From positions 1 through 59,936 of the IMG/VR virus record IMGVR_UViG_3300006735_005664: 59,936 nt of DNA. One strand, 5' to 3'. The position numbers and the translations under genes were made by a program. Below the pieces are notes generated by a model, which saw nothing but the letters and a program-made list of their open reading frames with translations, did not search any database and had not been told where the DNA came from. The DNA is from a virus. Positions 29,501 to 34,000 of the stretch are shown here, one piece after another (within the stretch, counting starts at the first letter, position 1; every line of letters begins with the position of its first letter).

Positions 29501-31065
29501 AGGAAGTAACTGAAGACAGTAATAAAAAATATGGTAAACCTGAAGAAGAACTTTATTCAGCTAGAACTGAATTAAATGTAATGAATTCAGATGGTACTGT
29601 GTATTTTAATTTTGGTGAAACTTCACCAGGATTACAATCTACTAAAGGTTTTGTTGAAAATGTATTAGCAAGAAAAATTCAAGATCCTGAAAATAAAAGT
29701 AAACAAATTATAAGACCAGACAAACCTTTTATATTAAATCCTACAGTAGAACAACTAAAAGAATTTATTAAAAATAATAAAATTAAAACACTTAATGTTG
29801 CTGGTAATAGACTTAGTAAAATGAATTCTGACCAACAAAAAAATGTTAAAGAAATTTTAGAAGATGCATTGGGTGTAGAAAAGAAAGGAGGTAAAAAAAC
29901 AAGAGTAGCAGGATCAGTGGATAAAGTAACAGAACAAAAGTATGCATCATATTTAAATCTTCAAGAACCAGGTAAAGCTATAATGATAGTTGATGCAATG
30001 TTAGGTACAAGAAGAGATAAAACTAAAAAGAAAGTTGTATTTAGTAAAGGTTATAAAAAAAGAAAAGGGGAAACTCAAAAGCAATATAATGCAAGAATTA
30101 AAAAAGCAAAAGCTAATAAATCTCAATTAAAAAGAAGTGGGCGTAAGACTAAAGTTATAACCATAAACAATCAAGAAATAGATGTATTTACTTTTAAGAC
30201 ACATGAAAAAATAAGAGTTCCTGTTGTTTATAAAGATTTAAAAGATGGAAAAATAAAAAAACATAAAACAAAAAAAATTACAATACTTCTAAAAAGAACT
30301 AAACTATATGTTCCTTACACAGCAGAAGAGATACCACAAGCAGGAGATGTTTTTAATTTAGATAATCCAGAAAGCACTGTGTGGGGCACTAGAGCAGAAT
30401 ATGTACAAGTTCTTAGCCGAGGTAGTAAACAACAAAACGGAATGTCTTTTATTTATGATCCTGTTGATGGCGGTGTTATTATAAGAAGACCAGCATATGA
30501 TGCATTAAGAGAAGCACAAAAAGCAGCTGAAGTTGTTAATGATAAAACAGGTGCTGGTGGTAGCAATGTAGTACTAGAAGCACAATTGGAAGCAGCTGCA
30601 AATAGAGTAGCAAAGTCTGGTACTAAAGGTAATATTAATAATACAAATATTAATCAAGTAAATTCAACTAATGATAATATTGAATTGATAGCCGGTAATA
30701 CAAAAGTAGGAGATACTAAAGATGAGTATATTGGAAGTATAATAAAAAAGAATTTAATAGGAAAGGATAAACCTAAAGCTGAAGGAAGTGTTGGATCTAG
30801 TTTATTTAAAAAACAAAGTAAGGTACAGGATATAAAACCTAAGATTACTAAGAAAGATTTAACTGAAAAAAATGAGAATCCTAACAAAAATTATAGTAAC
30901 TTGCGACAATATTTAGAAGAATTAGGAGGACCTAGAAGATTTAAACTTGCTTCAATTATGGGATTTTCAGATGGTAATATATCTACATTTGAAAATGATT
31001 TAGATAAATCATCATATACTGAAAAAGAATATTTAGAGGACTTAAAGAAATGTTATAATTCATAA
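14518..31065 (+). CDS. Giant 5,515-residue virion RNA polymerase fused to zincin and SLOG-like domains
   Basis: An unbroken 16.5-kb reading frame. Three modules can be seen. (1) A zincin-type metallopeptidase motif HEAFHAVF at residues 2174-2181, with a downstream Glu candidate in EEYLADQF. (2) A beta-prime-like RNA polymerase active site at D3970-F-D-I-D3974 in SGADFDIDKLYI, preceded by RIPSQDKHSAINLKIVDF; this parallels the R-P-x(n)-NADFDGD arrangement of cellular polymerases and the single-chain polymerases of crAss-like phages. Lys-rich conserved-looking segments near 3454-3620 (GDGMRYVKMSVFVLTPEF, MWAIPKSASKM) may be the beta-like barrel. (3) From about 4948, ISGMQTGVDQIGLEVAKELG and GGTAPRDF match the permuted YpsA-like SLOG (molybdenum carrier-like) family. 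The first 700 residues hold hydrophobic, Gly/Ala-rich helices that might help membrane passage. Injection with the DNA and early transcription are inferred from family knowledge. Confidence 0.9.
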   Translation: MAEEKEITNNLPQPIPPAKDGVNQTPIVDETNFNIPNYPKPQEFDSIADSIIQGVQNEAPTIDDNTRAALEAASYDINKVLPQIGGYKKYLSPGPSGQGFNPWEASTNNFNLNTVEGRRAFMAGSSQRAAQNFQDTGRGTPSSGAWQDPVVFGMRAMNADRYWNHPKFEEIGYHPFQDNESYYNTNSSWWDDMNRSRGAFSTMFGPAFTSNWRAIRDFFHGDNLAMDYKGSEAMADAMRIGSSSRGGIGGFANDLFINSAYTAGIISSMFVEEAALTMGTAFTGGATSGIQALRTAGHMKTLFNLGDKISDMSRTVGNYSTDFLRQIGDVEYARKFYNWTKGSTFTPRSARWLASQLAPETSYAMSKINSTRNTVENMGNLAKTGKLFGGFYRDARALSLAWSESKLEGGLQELEKREEYYMRMLEENGGNPLSQQQWEALDYLAKADGLSTAWKNFPIIWLSNKFVLDGALRGFKPLGRMLDETMEGAGGRIMRGEVSGKQMWFDAGTGLKRVWNAGFKGNARLFGAAALRYSTANFAEGFQELAQEGVSAGTGRYYDGLFEEALSTSIDLDIAAVESARKTNTYEDVMKGISAGFQGESVNFHTFMSGFLMGGMVQPFQAVLFKHMPNLYKRVSDPKEFKAYQKAKEKYITNSVNTLNELWNENPRKYFDITKLDALNQRSLNQEMLKASYLNDIMAFKDAKDQAIFSKLYTMIKLGKGAQFSEHIKNFLNMTDEELLQAFPEADASVKDIRKRFEGMDKKLLDMQDKYHKLNEKYVNPFDENKYEFGSRAYAQEAIRQMAYDHAKMMLMFTNNTYERSVERMNSIYEKLSVDPVVDKMAANDINALLTREGMMKEIRILEDELAVPPGKTAKKEYKEIYKQKQEKLKLLTDYKNVLNSDKNKNKDGTFKKAKLPLLKKAFLKYVNHIKDTSNGKLTDNDGIDQAIEMIVDHKILNGRLSDYDRARRILDNPDHLVEVADRVANAMNRVWEANKKEYKIYKDTKEFVNNQERSKVLTDLAKEGIFADSDQAIIYLKSGVVPDIWYSEDSKITPMTAFENPNAWKTKNRILRNHKKIKEEEAKSDAVEKQKVKNQTEGDQGDITDKEVKDVKEGKNKTERSVFQEFLSTDPNTEKILEKQYEQYEEQYDQLITKPAFYEFNEWIQRGDGGAPVLRARMKLYNLWNAQSAKAKAKEPFELWLKQNQGRADVNNIITNQKSANGESLVAADVMYDTVMNEKSELQHTLDTEETQLYILKDAGIAVIRVDVFDEDTQTKSKYFRIITLNGKDAYDVYEDLDKTGEVIKKTYNRKTDVDNAAKFIKDNKVKGDTFKFEIAPGEFQDLTTKQHIYKDNKKYIVQSRKSLVEEHGNLFVTPQEGGDPIKINPGEFTSEGWTIGETSAERKDKPVQLSTTEDVSSLTRLRVNEPISFYKYISDEQEAQGYTSEEAIQDFEETLKRLTPEDRKNLTLKITKGENFEAVIENAPEDAKGIQKHFKDFPQFYNQQEDDFYKANSQLKRGASKFNVVLMLNDQPIGRMSSFHDAVLLDKNGERLDPLTITADQAKRLFRTKGHGRDAHITIQNNYAYSLMIEKKFDDLLKGKDTADVKVEDLKDDNIHLLLDPGRPAYGNRKKKKLFTKINDLDYWDIGEYKGQKIFYVVNQQRRSGKAARVESPPITNHPQEEADIPAFENLRDEVDAIMGNQGKTSFDYKLRMGRYIMFVKTPNGTMTAIELKSPPLTDAKLNEIFTDLKTKSAEIADNHIVNENKSNESYSDQAEEIAYNFADQLASELFIASETEGQNISIELQPYGGVVISDYNTTSKKQRHITISRGKMKQIADLNEFIEFTNKKWTDEHGTDNKIELKKEYLRKNIPNNISVEDFKSDMTANIQPHIRYQLGLNLEYTGDVEALKEAHAQAKKDKILKKENAGSVETTTTDKKEIKELNRETFKAIAASQFRRVPEGIIRSIAQKIVNKEELTPQEQAIANSPQQKSRIAAERMSLMNSQNSPESEKRVKSGDLFKSKTRKNEKAQTDKLKEQADQAWMEAFEEGLIKFNGDKKAASKMADNDKKYISLMAQYKDARENLPGLKVLDSLDNFDEEDIQKIEDFVEWAKQNLPDWIQIESIEDLGERLKNSGMTVGAFLMHLKNSALGVSGGYIGKIYVGKKTPYKYHEAFHAVFRMMLSEEQINKFLNLAKKDVNKLLRSTKGYEMIPGFFAKSKKQALDKLRTLSPVYEKMSDKKLEDVLNEEYLADQFEMFRQNPKTSKVDSQVKSWFTVVWEFIMSIFTKMGSKNNTQEDPMHELFKDIDSAKYKTANVQNNRFTEAAAKLNGGITTPAYKLLTKDEIEVPVQIRRAGELITVKKKIKQTFTSDESDLLVRNSVSAYWDLRAKLKIDQKKKKVADKARKAAEKNVIHEAVNLVIQYHDPNGPAWDNLDMKTEAGKKEYKQQKDKYEALLAYRKDFRDAVRSYLDLVQKQDQDMIDDYDLADNAEVKSTEDWDEEANQRGGYRNLPTQLRMFIATTVIAEQDKHGNPIYLNPDAPKNKRIQLKAGVDYIQAYNGLLKSVSGTLDEVDMLKKMYLFSRTNNHSRAVIRKFFNKIFGKNGMQIVEQTVIENGQLPAQSQIADPEFLNMMFNGFYQFRVDYIFALRDKKTGETSLFAANHKDDAHNQTTKWNAAHQTKIKALRNRNSMLKGGALRKLNSYVINPLTNDLRSTESPKSFEALEDKSRRYAEQLEDLTGISLSANYIAYSILQTKDPSDPNLIALKTAYTEQGITFEDLEELSISLQKGEEIFYDHQEIDNPDKVKDNDGNETVPDTEIVEGGIKGRLKKWALGNAVFDETVGSTVFLDPKGNFIYAHQLPTYHLEKVAMINSAEGIKMEKDANPDYVKNYLLNDPAFNSLAENQQLKVLRMIGFKETTTSLTADGTRVENKGLDANAMPGKSYGELTDAEQQANLINMYLLNVSQRSGKLRQENYYTEQKGRRNNTIEFATSPVMIRVIEASNTADWVNLSVIKAVELDKKSGEIVLTDKLVNGFLDKVEKEFNLISDESAKLSDPEWMDKEDVYDGYHTDKKGNIASSIKQIEEHENDKKNKKNQHQQYRAYKFTENESVLVIRKPKEKIDTLTNDNVRGTLGNVEYGRIETGDQKVFVKDNLISGLQAGGRAEVMIGEEIFMIDHLGRKNRTQYDLLKAILDGEFGTAVSTEVTDKHSKNNKITLSDPEGGSYEFYTESAKLAKFFNNPKIDKNIYRILPREDYLNELKEKGQVMSLQKGTVDMSLKQELERLARQGDVSFSQALDKLDTLREEKGLNSVRDTVKAALKSQYNLYNIAINKIGVMDRLDARLKNGITADSAKKKGYAKSGKNKATRHTSKLMNLTEDVEYNLQQIFFSNWLNTSSLNEVLLGNESISLKDGVDKIKRAKMQNAAGPNARSVVTKPEWGINDITTHVDGIVIEDPEFEKTYDGTGKGHQQTDAQVYMTIKAFKQTWFGLGKLNKQQAELIEKVTKGQPITAEEFFGAVDKNSLGYKQFDAQLNSKKYVYGDGMRYVKMSVFVLTPEFDSHKDGKPLESRVKLYNLRKKMEEYEAKNKTIMWAIPKSASKMANKNVIKPEIAFNSDTNYDDTFGKGNKNVTKFDARWLRLQQVTPSNKIEIVDPRQIKNLILNEQDDSVTVILEGKEYTVGEIKKLYELSLTHRVELKYLNRRNLIFDVDSALGELTKSIASGGITPDLQSFLDYATAALEASQSKSQFIEFFSMENNTSKYELNNPITIQRYTELIMSFFGQGVLSEKQPGHTVTLASDYGVDVIKQVEEVDGNGNPIAWRVVRTDEWTNKSEEERSTLSAIKENKDGTFSGLAKDQYYVDRLRHDIVEYKRGKDGKLIKKNGKLVKTKQRFSEFMIPPHFSEMMTNLDPTKPIPDTLAKMFGVRIPSQDKHSAINLKIVDFMPVYYGSTAIFSRELIEVSGADFDIDKLYIQNKEFYVNEKGEFKEYGKAKKEKDQFADYIRYTLKQFKNKQSSEALALKKWRRRADSTDKKTQTDIIKDVNVIEKEFDYWFRTNKSNLGVSTDDSPSYKELIENSAKKTFADTEGYDYDELSGKFQPVYKEDTEITERASNEEILQYFKENKFIAGALGILKLPINFTEYKQFKEDNKVEINNDLTFYAEPYAGGYNNQVLDYKIALLGNDHMTKVESGSTASIKNEPADLGPLTDIVEEIENDLPNLAEEFNEDGLDVNNMLGILKAWSNNKAGARNIGAAVLPNVYLGWLKNANIQLREANSKGTPIPLLRLNKHDYKNFGINYEIDTKTGKENKSGYRTQYIISALITAMTDNAKERLAAKLGLNKDALAVVTNMVALGVNIKTAIYLVNYPTIKDAYFKAMNKKSPTDPGIRSLIMGQIISLDKGEVAELSKKVEVTDGLLREHILDFKNAQETAIINQEPLANEWKAEELAVLKQFMNIWMIKDSTSKLSTIANIQKGMGRDMQTIEAKSADFEALGLELSDQDFSETNIPFDIRHLVKNPDTIMGVNYLMYKQFTERILPQALVVASKPFKKLHNIIRENFGALPPALAEAAIEKSRKDILTYVNGLAYMNLVAGTNNFTATSLNNSLIYQEMDGPVDIYDVVNKTRAYLKEKNVENKFLEKFIFNDKAYTGENKSALNRITANQWTQLAPSQITELQDGLLSLWSGNEVEREAATHLINYLLVKDGFQYKSDSFLNIVPPVMLSTFLQASEAVKELFSQDNPTDTGFENVFGQGVNFEVLAEYMTEYFESASTEHFVQPIIAQDQWGKLIQMAYGVQAEVDTEIYSSMINEKVALGRPNAIFVTQDTQAQDVIRNNRVRNLPNVFTIPTRKSKKEPFTDDEILENKDIITEALDKIRDVIGESGMPLNLDVEGFGVGKGWDMETDAPETFKFLSDELKRLFAYKQPYFRSEKTKSKDGVTKVISGMQTGVDQIGLEVAKELGIKTGGTAPRDFVTEEGKAKELAEEYGVKEVTEDSNKKYGKPEEELYSARTELNVMNSDGTVYFNFGETSPGLQSTKGFVENVLARKIQDPENKSKQIIRPDKPFILNPTVEQLKEFIKNNKIKTLNVAGNRLSKMNSDQQKNVKEILEDALGVEKKGGKKTRVAGSVDKVTEQKYASYLNLQEPGKAIMIVDAMLGTRRDKTKKKVVFSKGYKKRKGETQKQYNARIKKAKANKSQLKRSGRKTKVITINNQEIDVFTFKTHEKIRVPVVYKDLKDGKIKKHKTKKITILLKRTKLYVPYTAEEIPQAGDVFNLDNPESTVWGTRAEYVQVLSRGSKQQNGMSFIYDPVDGGVIIRRPAYDALREAQKAAEVVNDKTGAGGSNVVLEAQLEAAANRVAKSGTKGNINNTNINQVNSTNDNIELIAGNTKVGDTKDEYIGSIIKKNLIGKDKPKAEGSVGSSLFKKQSKVQDIKPKITKKDLTEKNENPNKNYSNLRQYLEELGGPRRFKLASIMGFSDGNISTFENDLDKSSYTEKEYLEDLKKCYNS

Positions 31066-31068
31066 GCT

Positions 31069-34000
31069 ATGGCAAAATGTTTTAATAGAAATACACCGGA
31101 GTATCAAGCTCTTCAAGAAAAATTTGAAACAACTACTGTTACAAATAGTGTTATAAATGCTTGGCAAGTAGTTAACAATTCAGATGCTATACCTACAATT
31201 TATCAAGCAGAAAAATTTACCTCAAAACAAAAGGCTTTTAAAAGTCTTGGTACAAACGCTTTAAAAGATGCTGTCTTAAATAACTTAAGAAGAAAAAAAC
31301 TTATAAGTAAACTATATGGAAGATACTATATAAACAATTCAGCACCTCAAGCATTTGAATCTGATCCTGCTGTACTAAAAGCTAACACAGATAAAGTAAT
31401 GCAGATGTTAGATTGGTGGGGTGTAAATCTAGACTCTGTTATAATAACTCCAACCCAAAAATCTGTTAGAATAGATATTAATGCAAATGAAATTGGAGTT
31501 AATGATGCTGTACTTCAATCTAAAGATAGTACACATTTACCAGATATAATTTCTCATTTAACAAGATTATTTCCAGACGTTAACATTATGACAATGGAAG
31601 TTCAAGAGGCAGAAAAATATTATAATTCATTACCACAATTTAGATATCTTCAAGAAAGAGTTAAAGATTTTAATAAGGTTAGAAGTTTTTATGATGGAAA
31701 CGGTAATGCTGTCCTTATTAAAGGAAGGGTTAATTCAGAAATAGCAATAGAAGAAGTGTTACATCCTTTCATTAATTCTCTTGCTATGGATAAACCTACT
31801 TTGTTTGACAATTTAACAAGAGAAGCTAGGGCAAACTTTCCCAAACTACGTCAAGAAATTGATGATGCTTACAATAATGATCTAGGTTTTACACAAGAAG
31901 ATAGAAATAGAGAGCTTGTTACCCAATCATTATCTAGATATTTTAAAAGAGAATATGAAACACAACCAACACAAAGTTGGAAGTCTCAAGTTAAGCTCTT
32001 ATTAAAATGGTTAATGGATATAATTAATGATCTTAGCAGATATGTAGTTGGATCTGATTTAAAATTACGTCCAGGTATGATAGACAATAGAACTACAATG
32101 TCTGATATTGCTAAGCTTTTAAATACAGGAGACTTAGAATTTGTACTTGGAGATGATATTGGAAGAGATAGAAAAGTATTTCATAAACTTACTGATAGAT
32201 TACAAAAAGTCTTAGACTACCAATTAGAACAAGCAGAAACAGAGTATCAAGGAGAGATAGCAGAAAGATTATTTAATATTAAAACTGATAAAACAGAGTT
32301 TGATGATTTTACTGTAGGGCTATCAGGTAATCCAAACTATCCTTTGTTAATGTTAAATAGAGCAGATCATAAGTATATAAATCCAGATAGTTTAATGGAA
32401 TTTAATGGCTTAACAAGTAAGATTGGTGGTCATATGTCTAAAAGTTATAAAATAAAAGATGGCCAAACAATACAAGATATACTTAAAGAAAATGATATAG
32501 AAAATATAGATGATGTTATAGAACTGAATCCTATAGGATTAGACATATTAAATCTTGAAGATGCTGAGGGAAATACATTAACAGAAATTTTTATACCTGA
32601 AACAGATTATCAAACTAATATAGATATTGGTAATGATTTTGATTCCTTAGTAGAAGCATATCTTTTAGATGAACCTATTGATACAGTAGACCTTAAGGTT
32701 GTAGATAAAAAAGTTGCAATAGAGTTTACTAAACAAATGTCTAATAGACTTGAAGGTATTAGAAGAGGAGGTGGAATTTTAATTCCTCAAGTTGTTGTGT
32801 CAGATGGTGCCTCAAGAACAGGAAGTGCTGTAGATTTATTGCTTATACAACCCGATGGATCAATAAATATTATAGATCTAAAGACAAGTAAGAATGAAAT
32901 ATTTGATGTTAATGAAAATGGAGAATTAAAATATGATATAAAATATCCTGTAAAATATGGAAGTATTTTTTATAATGAATCTCTTCCTCACAACAAACAA
33001 GTAAAGCTTTCTAAAAGACAGCAACATAATCTTCAGGTTAATGCTTATTCTCAAATTCTTAAAAATCAAGGTCATAATGTTACCAAAGCAACCACCTTGC
33101 ATGTTCATACACCTACTGTTGGTGAAAAGAAAAATCAAAGGTATACACAAAACTTTACTATAGAAAGAGAAATAAACCATATGGAAACTGCAGATGTACA
33201 ACTACCAGATGGTACATTTGCTGGTGAACAATTAATTGCACCTGGAATAGATCCTCAAGCTGAAAAGAAAATGGAGGATATAGCTAGAAAAACTGGACAA
33301 ACTTTAGAAGATGTTTCTGAAAGTGAAAAGATAGCAGAAGAACAAGCACAAACGCATGCAACAGAACAAGCTATAACAGGATTATTAACAGACTTTTCAA
33401 CAGCCTTAGTTACAAGAAAAGATGCTGTTAAAAAAATAAGAAATCAAGCAGTTTTATTACGAGACAAACAAGAGATATTAAATGATATAGACAATGTAAC
33501 AACACAAATTAATATTGCAGTAATAGAAGGCAGGGTGGGACCTTTATATACACAGCTACTTAAACAGTCTATTGATATGATGGATGAGTTTATAGTATTT
33601 GCTAATGATCCTAATAATTGGGGTAAAGAAGAGTTTATTGGTAAAGTATTAAACTTTCAATCCATGGTTAATACATATATAGGATTGACTAAAATAAAAA
33701 ATGTAAAAGGTCTTAAGCGTGAACAATCAGATGCAGTACTAAAACTTATAGAAAGATTAAACACTATTAATGGTGTGTCTGATGGATTAAATAATATTAA
33801 AGAAGGTGAAGAAGGATTAATAAATCAGTCTATTGATAATTATGTTAAAACATATGTATCTGAAAACTCTAATAAAGATTTTACTAAAGACGAATTAGAA
33901 GATCTTCTTAGGTTAGGAAAAGACATTGGTATGATTGAATATCAAACAGGTGATATGGCTACATCTTCTGATACTATATTAGCACTAATGGATAAAATCT

